A DNA stretch of 32,854 bases, from assembly GCA_003669615.1 (NCBI GenBank), contig QWOO01000247.1, positions 1 through 32,854 of the forward strand, written 5' to 3'. Origin of the DNA: Planctomycetota bacterium. GTDB lineage: Bacteria; Planctomycetota; Planctomycetia; Planctomycetales; Planctomycetaceae. A program made the position numbers and the translations under genes. Shown piece by piece: positions 25,118-32,854 of the stretch. The notes under the pieces were generated by a model. It ran no database searches and had not been told where the DNA came from. It saw only the letters and a program-made list of their open reading frames with translations. Every line of letters starts with the position of its first letter. Position 1 is the stretch's first letter.

Positions 25118-25579
25118 CTAAAAACTACTAACGGCGATACGGCTAACCGTACCACCAGCCGCTGCAATCTTTGCCTCAGCACTGGCAGAAAAGCGATGGG
25201 CATTGATGACAAAACTCTTAGTCAGCTCGCCGTCACCCAGAACCTTCAATTCGTCAAACTTCGAGGGAATGAGTCCTTTGCCGGCCAACAATTCTGGAGA
25301 AATCTCGGCGCCAGCCTCGAAGGCGTCATTCAGCTCACCAATGTTGATGACAGCAACGTCAGAGGCGAAGAAATTGTTACTGAAGCCACGCTTGGCAACG
25401 CGACGGAACAAGGGCATCTGACCGCCCTGAAACCCTCGTCGACGAGAAGATCCTGATCGACTAAAGAAACCCTTGTGACCCCGACCAGCCGTCTTGCCGT
25501 GGCCGGACCCAACGCCACGACCAATTCGCTTGCGTGCTTTGCGAGGCTCATTACCGGACTGAACGTCATTAAGAATCAT
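25118..25579 (-). CDS. rplO: 50S ribosomal protein L15
   Basis: The protein has 153 residues. [20 protein letters not shown] and the following [20 protein letters not shown] are the rRNA-binding glycine- and arginine-rich segment typical of L15; the C-terminal half ([20 protein letters not shown]) is the conserved globular domain. Its ATG overlaps the rpsE stop by four bases (ATGA), so translation is probably coupled. L30 usually lies between S5 and L15 and is missing here. Confidence 0.98.
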   Translation of the reverse strand: MILNDVQSGNEPRKARKRIGRGVGSGHGKTAGRGHKGFFSRSGSSRRRGFQGGQMPLFRRVAKRGFSNNFFASDVAVINIGELNDAFEAGAEISPELLAGKGLIPSKFDELKVLGDGELTKSFVINAHRFSASAEAKIAAAGGTVSRIAVSSF

Positions 25580-26058
25580 AGAGACACCCCTCGCAACCGT
25601 TCAATCTGTTCTCTTGTACGAAGCTTCTTCAACGCATCCAAAGTTGCCTTCACAAGGTTCAACGGATTCGTGGAGCCGTACGCCTTAGTCAAGATGTCTG
25701 TAATGCCGACCGCCTCGACAACCGAACGAACGCAGTCGCCGGCAATAATCCCAGTACCAGGCTTCGCAGGGAGCAAAAGCACGCGAGAAGCGCGGAACTC
25801 ACCCAGGACCTGATGCGGAATAGTAGTTCCCACAATCGGAACGCTCATCTGAGTCCGGTTCGACTGCTTGGTCGCCTTATCAACAGCCAGCGGAACTTCG
25901 ATAGCCTTACCGTACCCGTAGCCAACGCGACCGTTTCCGTCGCCAGTAACTACCAGTGCCGCGAAACTAAAGCGACGTCCGCCTTTTACCACGCAGGCGC
26001 AACGTCGGATCTGAACGACCCGTTCGCCTGAATCACCTTTTACTTCTGCCGTCGACAA
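25576..26058 (-). CDS. rpsE: 30S ribosomal protein S5, probable TTG start
   Basis: The protein has 160 residues from the chosen start. S5 acts in decoding accuracy and helicase-like mRNA unwinding. [39 protein letters not shown], and the C-terminal domain [20 protein letters not shown] are diagnostic. A GAGG box lies six bases upstream of a TTG at 26058; the longer frame (TTG at 26073) would place the box inside the gene. No ATG precedes the conserved part. Overlaps rplO by four bases. Confidence 0.96.
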   Translation of the reverse strand: MSTAEVKGDSGERVVQIRRCACVVKGGRRFSFAALVVTGDGNGRVGYGYGKAIEVPLAVDKATKQSNRTQMSVPIVGTTIPHQVLGEFRASRVLLLPAKPGTGIIAGDCVRSVVEAVGITDILTKAYGSTNPLNLVKATLDALKKLRTREQIERLRGVSL

Positions 26059-26089
26059 CAGACACCTCAACAAACGTATGCAGAATTAA

Positions 26090-26461
26090 TTAAAAATCCA
26101 GCCCGGCTTCGCGGGCGGCTGTGGCTAACGCCGCAACCCGACCATGATAGCAAAACGCCCCACGATCGAAAACTACTTTGCTGATCCCAGCAGCGGTTGC
26201 ACGTTCCGCGATCAACTTTCCAACTTTCGAAGCGGCATCCTGGTCGCTGCCGACTCCACCAGGCCCGGCAATCTCAGCATCGACCGTGCTGGCGGCGACC
26301 AAAGTCCTTCCGGCCACATCGTCGATGATCTGAGCATACATATGCCGATTGCTTCGGAACACCGACAGACGCGGACGCCCGTGTGCATCGCGAATAACGC
26401 GATTTCTAACACGAAACTGTCTTCGCTTCTGCTGCAATGCAAGACGTGATCGAACGCTCAT
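26090..26461 (-). CDS. rplR: 50S ribosomal protein L18
   Basis: The protein has 123 residues. It binds 5S rRNA with L5. The basic N-terminus ([18 protein letters not shown]), [20 protein letters not shown] and the end [20 protein letters not shown] are the standard pattern. It lies 32 bp after rplF and 31 bp before rpsE. Confidence 0.98.
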   Translation of the reverse strand: MSVRSRLALQQKRRQFRVRNRVIRDAHGRPRLSVFRSNRHMYAQIIDDVAGRTLVAASTVDAEIAGPGGVGSDQDAASKVGKLIAERATAAGISKVVFDRGAFCYHGRVAALATAAREAGLDF

Positions 26462-26493
26462 CGCTAAAACCCAAACCTAACAAACTTGAAAAA

Positions 26494-27036
26494 TCACTTG
26501 GAACCAAATGCCTTGCCGGCCTTCCGACGCACAAACTCATCCTGATAGCGAATCCCCTTGCCCTTGTAGGGTTCCGGAGGCCGTACCGCACGAATATCTG
26601 CGGCAAACTGACCACAAGCTTGCTTATCGGAACTCTTAATGATTACGTGAGTCGGGTCCGGAACCTCGCACTTAACCCCGTCCGGTACGACAAGCACAAT
26701 CTTATTCGCAAACCCAACCTGCAATGTCAGCTTACCAGCAGCTAGATTGGCATTGTACCCAACACCCTGAATCTCAAGCTTCTTCTCGAAGGGCTTAACG
26801 ACGCCCGAGACCATGTTCTGAATCAAACTGCGAGTGAGACCGTGCAAAGCACGACTGCTACGCTTATCGTCTGGCCGAGAAACCTGCAGCGACGCTCCGT
26901 CCACAGCGACAGACATCGCAGGATGAACATTGACGCTCAACTCCCCAGCCGGGCCCTTGACGGACACCCTGGAGCCACACACTTCAACATTTACGCCGCC
27001 TGGAACGGCGACCGGCTTCTTACCAATTCTCGACAT
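26494..27036 (-). CDS. rplF: 50S ribosomal protein L6
   Basis: The protein has 180 residues, made of two similar beta-rich domains. It begins MSRIGKKPVAVPGGVNVEVC and ends with the conserved RAVRPPEPYKGKGIRYQDEF region near the sarcin-ricin loop. RALHGLTRSLIQNMVSGVVK lies at the domain border. Spacing to rpsH is 49 bp, slightly longer than the other gaps in the block. Confidence 0.98.
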   Translation of the reverse strand: MSRIGKKPVAVPGGVNVEVCGSRVSVKGPAGELSVNVHPAMSVAVDGASLQVSRPDDKRSSRALHGLTRSLIQNMVSGVVKPFEKKLEIQGVGYNANLAAGKLTLQVGFANKIVLVVPDGVKCEVPDPTHVIIKSSDKQACGQFAADIRAVRPPEPYKGKGIRYQDEFVRRKAGKAFGSK

Positions 27037-27085
27037 GGAACTCGCCCAACTTAAGATAACCGAAGTTTCAGTGTATCAACGACGC

Positions 27086-27481
27086 CTACCAAACCTGACA
27101 AACCAACTCGCCGCCAACACCCTGCTTACGAGCTTCACGATTGCTCAATACGCCTTTTGACGTCGTCAGAACAGAAATCCCTGTCCCCTGACGTACGTCC
27201 TTCATGTCGCCCACTGCGCAATAAACCCTGCAGCCCGGCTTCGATACTCTTTCGATATGCTGAATGACGTGCTCTCCATTTGGGCCGTACTTCAGATTCA
27301 CCCGCAGCGTCTTACCCGCGTTAGCATCAAGAAGTTCATAGTCCCAAACGAAACCCTCACGCTGAAGCGCCTCGACGATGCTCACTTTGATCTTTGAAGA
27401 AGGAACGTCGACAAAAGGTCGGTCGACCTGTACGCCGTTACGAATTCGAGTCAGCAAATCTGCAATAGGATCAGTCATCAT
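27086..27481 (-). CDS. rpsH: 30S ribosomal protein S8
   Basis: The protein has 131 residues. It binds helix 21 of 16S rRNA; in E. coli it also represses the spc operon. MMTDPIADLLTRIRNGVQVD and the C-terminal GDMKDVRQGTGISVLTTSKG and LSNREARKQGVGGELVCQVW are diagnostic. I use the first of two adjacent ATGs (27481); the frame is open 14 codons further upstream but those overlap the end of rpsN and look unrelated. Confidence 0.98.
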   Translation of the reverse strand: MMTDPIADLLTRIRNGVQVDRPFVDVPSSKIKVSIVEALQREGFVWDYELLDANAGKTLRVNLKYGPNGEHVIQHIERVSKPGCRVYCAVGDMKDVRQGTGISVLTTSKGVLSNREARKQGVGGELVCQVW

Positions 27482-27500
27482 AAAAACACGTGCTCTCGTT

Positions 27501-27686
27501 CTACCAACTGGCCTTCTTGACACCCGGAATCAAACCATCAAGGGCAAGATTCCTGAAGCAGATTCGACAGACCTTAAACTTACGATAGACCGCACGTGGA
27601 CGCCCACACAGCATGCAGCGATGTTCAATCCTGCTGCTGAATTTTGGAGTCCGCTTTGCTTTTTCAATCTTAGCTTTGCTTGCCAT
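27501..27686 (-). CDS. rpsN: 30S ribosomal protein S14, short zinc-binding type
   Basis: The protein has 61 residues, the length of the zinc-binding form. The cysteines are at 24, 27, 40 and 43 (CMLC and CRIC), and the C-terminal [18 protein letters not shown] is typical of the family. It lies between L5 and S8, its normal place. Confidence 0.97.
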   Translation of the reverse strand: MASKAKIEKAKRTPKFSSRIEHRCMLCGRPRAVYRKFKVCRICFRNLALDGLIPGVKKASW

Positions 27687-27727
27687 TGCCTAATCTCAGG
27701 ATCCAGGAACCAATGTTTCGTTCAAAC

Positions 27728-28273
27728 CTACTCTTCAGTCTTGAAAGGCATCCCAAATGCCTTCAACAACAGTCGTCCTTCGTCGTCCGTAGACGCAGTC
27801 GTCACGAACGTAATATTCATACCCTGAGTGACAGTCACCGTCTCAGGATCAATCTCAGGGAACACCAACTGTTCGCTCAGACCATAGTTATAATTGCCGC
27901 TGCCATCAAACCCCTTGGGGTTCACGCCGCGAAAGTCTCTCACTCGGGGAAGTGCCAAAGTGATCAGACGGTCGAGAAAATCGAACATCCGCTTGTTTCG
28001 CAGCGTAACTCGACAACCAATGGGCTGACCTTCACGCAAACGGAAACCGGACACCGATTTCTTAGCTCGAGTGATCTGGGCCTTCTGCCCGGCCAGCTGG
28101 GTCAACTGGTCGGCGGCCTGATCAAGTCGCTTACGATCATTCACCGCCTCACCAACGCCCATACTGACCACAATCTTTTGTAGACGTGGAATAGAATGAA
28201 TGTTCTTACGACCTAGCGCCGTCTGCAGTTCGGGGACGATACGACTGCGATACTCTTCCTGCAACCGAGACAT
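27728..28273 (-). CDS. rplE: 50S ribosomal protein L5
   Basis: The protein has 181 residues. It binds 5S rRNA and contacts the P-site tRNA. RLQKIVVSMGVGEAVNDRKR, SVSGFRLREGQPIGCRVTLR, and RDFRGVNPKGFDGSGNYNYG are diagnostic. It starts only 36 bp after the stop of rplN, leaving no room for L24, which normally sits between the two genes. Confidence 0.98.
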   Translation of the reverse strand: MSRLQEEYRSRIVPELQTALGRKNIHSIPRLQKIVVSMGVGEAVNDRKRLDQAADQLTQLAGQKAQITRAKKSVSGFRLREGQPIGCRVTLRNKRMFDFLDRLITLALPRVRDFRGVNPKGFDGSGNYNYGLSEQLVFPEIDPETVTVTQGMNITFVTTASTDDEGRLLLKAFGMPFKTEE

Positions 28274-28309
28274 GTCTGCTAACTCTTCAGAAAGTAACCA
28301 AACGGAAAA

Positions 28310-28678
28310 CTAGACGACTTCGCTGGCAAGGCTGACGATCTTCATGAACTTTCGATCCCGCAGTTCTCGTGCAACAGCACCGAAAATGCGAGTCCCCTTC
28401 GGATTGCCGTCATTGTCGACAATCACGATTGCGTTCCGATCAAAGCGAACGTAGGACCCATCAGCACGGCGAGCCGCCTTCCGAGTTCGGACCACTACAC
28501 CCTTGACAACTGAACCAGATCGAATCGCGCTGCCAGCAAGTGCCTTCTGCACGCTGACAACCACGATATCACCAAGTCCAGCGTACCTGCGGCGAGTGCC
28601 GCCGAGCACTTTAATACACCTGGCTGTTTTTGCGCCTGAATTGTCAGCAACATCAAGCAGAGTCTGCATCTGAATCAT
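28310..28678 (-). CDS. rplN: 50S ribosomal protein L14
   Basis: The protein has 122 residues, the standard length. [40 protein letters not shown], and [20 protein letters not shown] are hallmarks. It contributes to an intersubunit bridge. It follows rpsQ by 26 bp. Confidence 0.98.
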   Translation of the reverse strand: MIQMQTLLDVADNSGAKTARCIKVLGGTRRRYAGLGDIVVVSVQKALAGSAIRSGSVVKGVVVRTRKAARRADGSYVRFDRNAIVIVDNDGNPKGTRIFGAVARELRDRKFMKIVSLASEVV

Positions 28679-28704
28679 GACTTATCCCCAAACACTCAAA
28701 AACT

Positions 28705-28962
28705 CTACTCAACACCGACCGACGCCGACTTGCTCACAACGCGCACGAGCTCCCAGCGCTTCAAACGACTCTTCGGCGGACACTCGACGATCTCAACAGT
28801 ATCACCCTTGCGAGCAACGCATTCTTCGTCGTGAACATGACAAACAGTCCTGCCGCGAATGATCTTCCCGTATTTCGGGTGTTTCATTCGTCGGTCAATC
28901 TCAACCCGCAAACTATTCTTCTGCGGATCACGAGCCACAACACCAACCAGAGTCTTTCTCAT
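28705..28962 (-). CDS. rpsQ: 30S ribosomal protein S17
   Basis: The protein has 85 residues from the ATG at 28962 (MRKTLVGVVARDPQKNSLRV). The KHPKYGKIIRGRTVCHVHDE region and the end KSRLKRWELVRVVSKS are family-typical. The frame can start at a TTG six codons earlier that overlaps the rpmC stop, but its ribosome-binding box would be only one base away, so the ATG is preferred. Confidence 0.96.
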   Translation of the reverse strand: MRKTLVGVVARDPQKNSLRVEIDRRMKHPKYGKIIRGRTVCHVHDEECVARKGDTVEIVECPPKSRLKRWELVRVVSKSASVGVE

Positions 28963-28976
28963 CGCATCAGTACCAA

Positions 28977-29177
28977 TCAAACCTTAGAGAGTTCACGCTC
29001 ACGCTGAATTGTGATAATTCGTGCGATGTTTCTACGAAGTTTCTTAACGTTCGATGGCACGTCGTTCCGCTCAGTGGCGGCCTGAACACGCAAACGGAAC
29101 AAAGACTGTTGCGCTTCACGCAGCTCGTGCTGCAGTTGCTCATCAGACATTTCGCGAATCGCCGACGGTTTCGACAT
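28977..29177 (-). CDS. rpmC: 50S ribosomal protein L29
   Basis: The protein has 66 residues forming a two-helix hairpin near the exit tunnel. REMSDEQLQHELREAQQSLF, RLRVQAATERND and KKLRRNIARIITIQRERELS are diagnostic. It lies 18 bp after rplP. Confidence 0.97.
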   Translation of the reverse strand: MSKPSAIREMSDEQLQHELREAQQSLFRLRVQAATERNDVPSNVKKLRRNIARIITIQRERELSKV

Positions 29178-29195
29178 GATAACACCTCAACAACA

Positions 29196-29615
29196 TTAAA
29201 TCTCAGGACGCCGCCCTACGAGACGAACCCTGACCGGCAGCTTGTGAGCCACACGATTGAAACAACTACGAGCGGTGTCGTGAGGAACACCACCCAGCTC
29301 AAACAAAACGGTCCCTGGCTTGACAACTGCAACCCAGCGATCCGGTTCGCCTTTTCCCTTACCCATTCGGGTTTCAAGCGGCCGAGAAGTCACTGACTTC
29401 TGCGGGAATATACGGATAAAGACTCGACCTTCACCACGGACATACTGTGTCGCAGCAATTCGGCAGGCTTCAATCGTCTGACCAGTAATATGACCTGGAT
29501 CCAATGACTGCAGTGCCCATTCACCAAAGACAACAGTGTTGCCGCGAGTCGCCTTACCTCTTATACGCCCTCTTTGGCTTTTTCGATGCTTGACCCGCTT
29601 TGGCATTAGCGCCAT
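29196..29615 (-). CDS. rplP: 50S ribosomal protein L16
   Basis: The protein has 139 residues. It binds near the A site and organises it. MALMPKRVKHRKSQRGRIRG, RVFIRIFPQKSVTSRPLETR and GKGKGEPDRWVAVVKPGTVL are diagnostic. The ATG at 29615 is chosen because a GAGGAG box sits seven bases upstream and the N-terminus then matches the family. This start lies 62 bp inside the end of rpsC, in another frame. Confidence 0.97.
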   Translation of the reverse strand: MALMPKRVKHRKSQRGRIRGKATRGNTVVFGEWALQSLDPGHITGQTIEACRIAATQYVRGEGRVFIRIFPQKSVTSRPLETRMGKGKGEPDRWVAVVKPGTVLFELGGVPHDTARSCFNRVAHKLPVRVRLVGRRPEI

Positions 29616-30255
29616 CTGCAGTCTCCTCGTTCGAATAATCGCCCAGATCAATCCACACTTTCACACCAATAATCCCCATCGCCGTCTTCGACTCGGCAAA
29701 GCCGTAGTCGATATGGCGACGAAGAGTTGACAGCGGGATAGAACCCCGACTTGCCTTCTCCTGTCGAGACATCTCAGCACCGCCAAGACGGCCCGACATC
29801 TGAATCTTTACGCCGTACACCCCGGCACTCATAACCTCATCAAGAGTCTTCTTAATCGCCCGTCGAAAACTGCCACGCTTCTGAAGCTGCTGCGCAATCT
29901 TCATGGCAACAAGACGTGAATTTCGATTAGGATTTGTAATCTCGACAATCTTCACATCCATTCGTCGTCCAGTCAGGTCTTCCAACTCAGCTTTGAGCTT
30001 GTCGACTTCCTGACCCTTGCGACCAATGATCACGCCCGGCCGAGCTGTGTGCATATGCACCACAACCTGATCCCGCGTACGCTCGATCTCAACACGAGCA
30101 ATCTCCGCAAATTCGTACTTAGTGGCCACGAACTTACGAATCTTTTGATCTTCAATCAGCAAGTCACCAAACTCGCGTTTTGAAGCGTACCAACGACTCC
30201 GCCACGTCTCCATGACGCCAACACGAAACCCAGTTGGCCTAACTTTTTGACCCAT
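29554..30255 (-). CDS. rpsC: 30S ribosomal protein S3
   Basis: The protein has 233 residues. It lines the mRNA entry tunnel. MGQKVRPTGFRVGVMETWRS, the KH domain GVIIGRKGQEVDKLKAELE, and GRLGGAEMSRQEKASRGSIP and YGFAESKTAMGIIGVKVWID in the C-terminal domain are diagnostic. The last 20 residues (ANAKAGQASKKPKRAYKR at the very end) are encoded in the 62 bp that also encode the start of L16. Confidence 0.98.
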   Translation of the reverse strand: MGQKVRPTGFRVGVMETWRSRWYASKREFGDLLIEDQKIRKFVATKYEFAEIARVEIERTRDQVVVHMHTARPGVIIGRKGQEVDKLKAELEDLTGRRMDVKIVEITNPNRNSRLVAMKIAQQLQKRGSFRRAIKKTLDEVMSAGVYGVKIQMSGRLGGAEMSRQEKASRGSIPLSTLRRHIDYGFAESKTAMGIIGVKVWIDLGDYSNEETADGANAKAGQASKKPKRAYKR

Positions 30256-30287
30256 AACCGTTGATCCTGACGAAGCGACCGAAAAAA

Positions 30288-30632
30288 TTAGCCCAGCTCT
30301 GGAGCCTCAACCGCAACATGAATGTGCGCGGTACGACGACGAATCAAATTCGCCATCCCACGAGCCCTTGCATGAACTCTCTTGAACATCGGACCGCCGT
30401 CAACACGGGCTTCCGAAATCTTAAGCCTGTCAGGGCTGCGAACCCCTCGATCTTCAGCGTTCGCAATCGCACTCTTCAACACTCGCTCCAGGAACCGCGC
30501 ACCGCGGTTCGGCTCGAACGCCAAGGCGTTCAACCCCTGTTCCGCGGACATTCCGCGGATCATATCAGCGAACGGACGAATCTTCGTTGGCGAAATGCGA
30601 GCGAAGCGATGTATAGCACGTACTGCCGCCAT
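30288..30632 (-). CDS. rplV: 50S ribosomal protein L22
   Basis: The protein has 114 residues, lining the exit tunnel. RFARISPTKIRPFADMIRGM, FLERVLKSAIANAEDRGVRS and the tunnel hairpin FKRVHARARGMANLIRRRTA are diagnostic. It starts two bases after the rpsS stop. Confidence 0.98.
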   Translation of the reverse strand: MAAVRAIHRFARISPTKIRPFADMIRGMSAEQGLNALAFEPNRGARFLERVLKSAIANAEDRGVRSPDRLKISEARVDGGPMFKRVHARARGMANLIRRRTAHIHVAVEAPELG

Positions 30633-30634
30633 GA

Positions 30635-30904
30635 TTACTTCTTACCCTTCGAGCCATGCCCGCGGAACGTCCGCGTTGAAGAAAACTCGCCGAGCTTGTG
30701 CCCGACCATATCCTCAGTGACGTACACACTAATGTGCGCACGACCGTTATGTACAAGAAACGTATGCCCAACGAATTCTGGAGAGATCGTACAACGACGA
30801 GCCCAAGTCTTCACTGGCTCTTTCCTGCCCGCCTGGTTGAGCTTCTCAACCTTTTCGAGCACGCGAGGGTCAACGTAAGGACCCTTCTTCAGCGAGCGAC
30901 CCAT
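30635..30904 (-). CDS. rpsS: 30S ribosomal protein S19
   Basis: The protein has 89 residues in the head of the small subunit, bound to S13. [40 protein letters not shown] and [20 protein letters not shown] are diagnostic. It lies 27 bp after rplB. Confidence 0.98.
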   Translation of the reverse strand: MGRSLKKGPYVDPRVLEKVEKLNQAGRKEPVKTWARRCTISPEFVGHTFLVHNGRAHISVYVTEDMVGHKLGEFSSTRTFRGHGSKGKK

Positions 30905-30931
30905 TCAAACACCCTTCCACAAATCCGATGT

Positions 30932-31786
30932 CTACTTAACCTGACCATAACGAACCGACTTGCGACGACGAATAATAGCTTTCGAAGAAGCCTTCTTTTT
31001 ACTTCGTGTGCGTCCACCCTTAGCAAGCTTACCGCTCGGACTACAAGGATGACGACCTCCGGAATTTCGACCTTCGCCCCCGCCCATCGGGTGAGCGAAT
31101 GGATTCATCGCTGTCCCTCGGACTCGAGGACGAATGCCCTTCCAGCGATTACGACCAGCTTTGCCAATCACAATACTGCTGTGTTCAGAATTCCCAAGCA
31201 CACCGATAGTCGCTCGACAGCTACTCGGAAGCCGACGAACTTCACCGCTCGGCAAAGTGACCTGGGCCCAACGGCCTTCCCGTGCATTCAAAGTTGCACC
31301 GACGCCGGCACTCCGACACAGCTGGCCACCGCGACCCGGCTGCATCTCAATGTTATGAATCACAGTTCCCGCAGGAATTGATCCGAGGAGCATCGAGTTC
31401 CCGATGTTAGGCTCGAGAGCAACACCGCTCTCAACCTTGTCTCCAGCCTTCAAACCCTCAGGAGCCAGAATGTACCGCTTCTCGCCATCCGCATACTCAA
31501 TGAGCGCGATCCGGCTTGAACGGTTAGGGTCGTACTCAATGTGAGTAACAGTCCCAACTACACCATCCTTATCACGCTTGAAGTCGATATGGCGGTACAG
31601 CCTCTTGTGACCACCACCACGATGCAAAGCAGTGATCTTACCCTGATTGTTTCGACCACCACGCTTCTTGAAGCGGCTGGTCAATTCCTTCTCGGGACGT
31701 TTCTTCTTGTCGGTGATTTCAGCGAAGTCACTAACGGAAGCGCCACGGCGACCTGGAGTAACCGGCTTGTAAAATCGAATGCCCAT
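30932..31786 (-). CDS. rplB: 50S ribosomal protein L2
   Basis: The protein has 284 residues. It is central to peptidyl-transferase centre assembly and subunit joining. [40 protein letters not shown], and the C-terminal [20 protein letters not shown] loop with its conserved histidine are present; the tail is highly basic. It lies 47 bp after the stop of rplW. Confidence 0.98.
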   Translation of the reverse strand: MGIRFYKPVTPGRRGASVSDFAEITDKKKRPEKELTSRFKKRGGRNNQGKITALHRGGGHKRLYRHIDFKRDKDGVVGTVTHIEYDPNRSSRIALIEYADGEKRYILAPEGLKAGDKVESGVALEPNIGNSMLLGSIPAGTVIHNIEMQPGRGGQLCRSAGVGATLNAREGRWAQVTLPSGEVRRLPSSCRATIGVLGNSEHSSIVIGKAGRNRWKGIRPRVRGTAMNPFAHPMGGGEGRNSGGRHPCSPSGKLAKGGRTRSKKKASSKAIIRRRKSVRYGQVK

Positions 31787-31833
31787 GTTTGAAACTCACA
31801 CCCAAACAGCCAAAATGAAAGCCCAAACCAATC

Positions 31834-32142
31834 CTAGAAAAACGCGATCCGATCTTCGTCGTGCAGTTTCACAACCGCCTTCTTCCAGCTTCGCGTCAAT
31901 CCCAACACCATCTTGTGCCGTCGAGGCTTTCCGATTCGGGTTTGAGTTCGAACAGCCACCACACGAACATCCCACAACTGCTGAACCGCAGCCTTGATGT
32001 CCGTCTTGGTAGCCAGTGGATGAACCTCAAATGAATAAGCGTTCAACTTCTCTGACAAATAAGTACCCTTCTCCGTGACCAAAGGCCTGCGGATAACCTG
32101 ATACGGTTCAAGGGTAATACCTGATACAAAATAAGATGTCAT
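31834..32142 (-). CDS. rplW: 50S ribosomal protein L23
   Basis: The protein has 102 residues from the ATG at 32142, which has a GGTG-type box upstream. It lies at the exit tunnel and docks trigger factor, SRP and SecY. LEPYQVIRRPLVTEKGTYLS, YSFEVHPLATKTDIKAAVQQ and RTQTRIGKPRRHKMVLGLTR match the family. The frame extends 14 codons further into the end of rplD, but those lack support. Confidence 0.96.
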   Translation of the reverse strand: MTSYFVSGITLEPYQVIRRPLVTEKGTYLSEKLNAYSFEVHPLATKTDIKAAVQQLWDVRVVAVRTQTRIGKPRRHKMVLGLTRSWKKAVVKLHDEDRIAFF

Positions 32143-32167
32143 CGAAACACCAAATCCCAGTGTCAAA

Positions 32168-32794
32168 TCAAGCCTGGCGGCCAAGAATGCGATTCATTTC
32201 ACCAACGGTGATAACCAAATGCCTCTGACGAAGCAGACTAAATGCGTTCAGATCGCTGCCCGGCAGCACCATAACACCGTGAATGTTGCGAGCGGATCGC
32301 CATACATTCTGATTAACGCCTTCAGTCGCAAGGAGAACAGTCTTCCCCTCGAGACCAACTGCTTTAAGCAGCCCAGCAACGACCTTTGTCTTAGGCTCAG
32401 AAACGTCCCAGCCCTTCAGCACGACGGCCTGAGAATCCTGAAACTTGCTGAGAAGGGCCATCCGAGTTGCCTTCTGAACAGCCTTCTTTGGAAGCCTGTA
32501 ATAGTAGTCTCTCGGCTTCTTCGCAAATGCGTGGCCACCACCGCGACGAACTGGAGTACGAATCCCCCCAGCTCGAGCACGACCAGTACCCTTTTGCTTA
32601 AACAGCTTACGAGTACTACCCGAAACCATCCCGCGAGACTTGGTCTGAACCGTGCCCACTCGACGATTAGCGAGGTACATCACCACAGCATCATGCAACA
32701 ACTGCTTGCAGACCACATCAGAAATTTCTGACGGCTCAAACGCAAGAGTGCCACAATCAGCACCGGACATATCTTTTACTGGAACCGAAATCAT
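32168..32794 (-). CDS. rplD: 50S ribosomal protein L4
   Basis: The protein has 208 residues from the ATG at 32794. It reaches into the exit tunnel; in E. coli it also represses the S10 operon. The tunnel loop KLFKQKGTGRARAGGIRTPV and GGGHAFAKKPRDYYYRLPKK are diagnostic, and the C-terminal NAFSLLRQRHLVITVGEMNR fits. A TTG six codons earlier overlaps the rplC stop but is less likely. Confidence 0.97.
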   Translation of the reverse strand: MISVPVKDMSGADCGTLAFEPSEISDVVCKQLLHDAVVMYLANRRVGTVQTKSRGMVSGSTRKLFKQKGTGRARAGGIRTPVRRGGGHAFAKKPRDYYYRLPKKAVQKATRMALLSKFQDSQAVVLKGWDVSEPKTKVVAGLLKAVGLEGKTVLLATEGVNQNVWRSARNIHGVMVLPGSDLNAFSLLRQRHLVITVGEMNRILGRQA

Positions 32795-32808
32795 GGCACC
32801 ACCAAAGC

Positions 32809-32854
32809 TCAAGCACGATTCTTCATGGAACGACGAATGACTACATACCCACCA
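32809..32854 (-). CDS. rplC: 50S ribosomal protein L3, last 14 residues (cut by window edge)
   Basis: Only the C-terminal codons are in the window: GGYVVIRRSMKNRA followed by TGA at 32809-32811. The GYV-V-R plus basic tail pattern fits the L3 C-terminus, and L3 is the expected gene before L4 in S10-type clusters. It ends 14 bp before the ATG of rplD. Confidence 0.8.
   Translation of the reverse strand, partial: GGYVVIRRSMKNRA

Noticed and set aside
1-32854. CRISPR array, tRNA or rRNA genes, transposase, or defence island
   Set aside because: No spaced direct repeats, cloverleaf-like segment, rRNA sequence or matching protein was seen in either strand.

Overview
The window looks like a chromosomal segment of a planctomycete (Planctomycetales-like). 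The reasons are a large secreted protein resembling the planctomycete-typical DUF1598 family, ribosomal proteins with lineage-style insertions, many secreted or TPR proteins without close functional names, palindromic intergenic repeats, and genes scattered on both strands with little operon structure outside the ribosomal block. This assignment is inferred from protein character; no rRNA gene is present to confirm it.

Region 1 (1-5400, minus strand) is part of an exopolysaccharide locus. In transcription order it holds a WecA/MraY-type polyprenyl-phosphate sugar-phosphate transferase, an O-antigen ligase/polymerase-like membrane protein with a TPR tail, and the start of a Wzz/GumC-like chain-length protein that runs off the left edge. 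An 800-bp gap before the last gene holds a long imperfect palindrome. A 21-bp motif (18/21 identical) lies 69 and 87 bp upstream of the first and last of these genes and may be a shared control site.

Region 2 (5401-20894) is a mosaic of single genes: an assimilatory APS-type sulfate reductase (cysH), a DUF1598-like secreted protein with its own terminator, the DNA glycosylase mutM, two unknown proteins, folK with an extra C-terminal domain, a short Flp pilin (58 aa), pyrF, a secreted TPR protein, a DegT-type aminotransferase, a 2-hydroxyacid dehydrogenase, an unknown protein, a flavin reductase-like protein and an HExxH putative metallopeptidase. Notable non-coding elements are a 142-bp MITE-like palindrome (5836-5977) and an eight-copy heptamer repeat (17775-17830).

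Region 3 (20958-32854, minus strand) is one long ribosomal block, a merged S10-spc-alpha cluster: L3 (end only), L4, L23, L2, S19, L22, S3, L16, L29, S17, L14, L5, S14, S8, L6, L18, S5, L15, SecY, L36, S13, S11, RpoA and L17, closed by an intrinsic terminator. L24 (between L14 and L5), L30 (between S5 and L15), adk/map/infA (after secY) and S4 (before rpoA) are not at their usual places. The 3' end of rpsC overlaps the start of rplP by 62 bp in another frame, and L17 carries large insertions. I did not find a clear defence, CRISPR or biosynthetic system; the most unusual signals are the ribosomal-operon rearrangements and overlap, the shared exopolysaccharide upstream motif, and the palindromic repeats.
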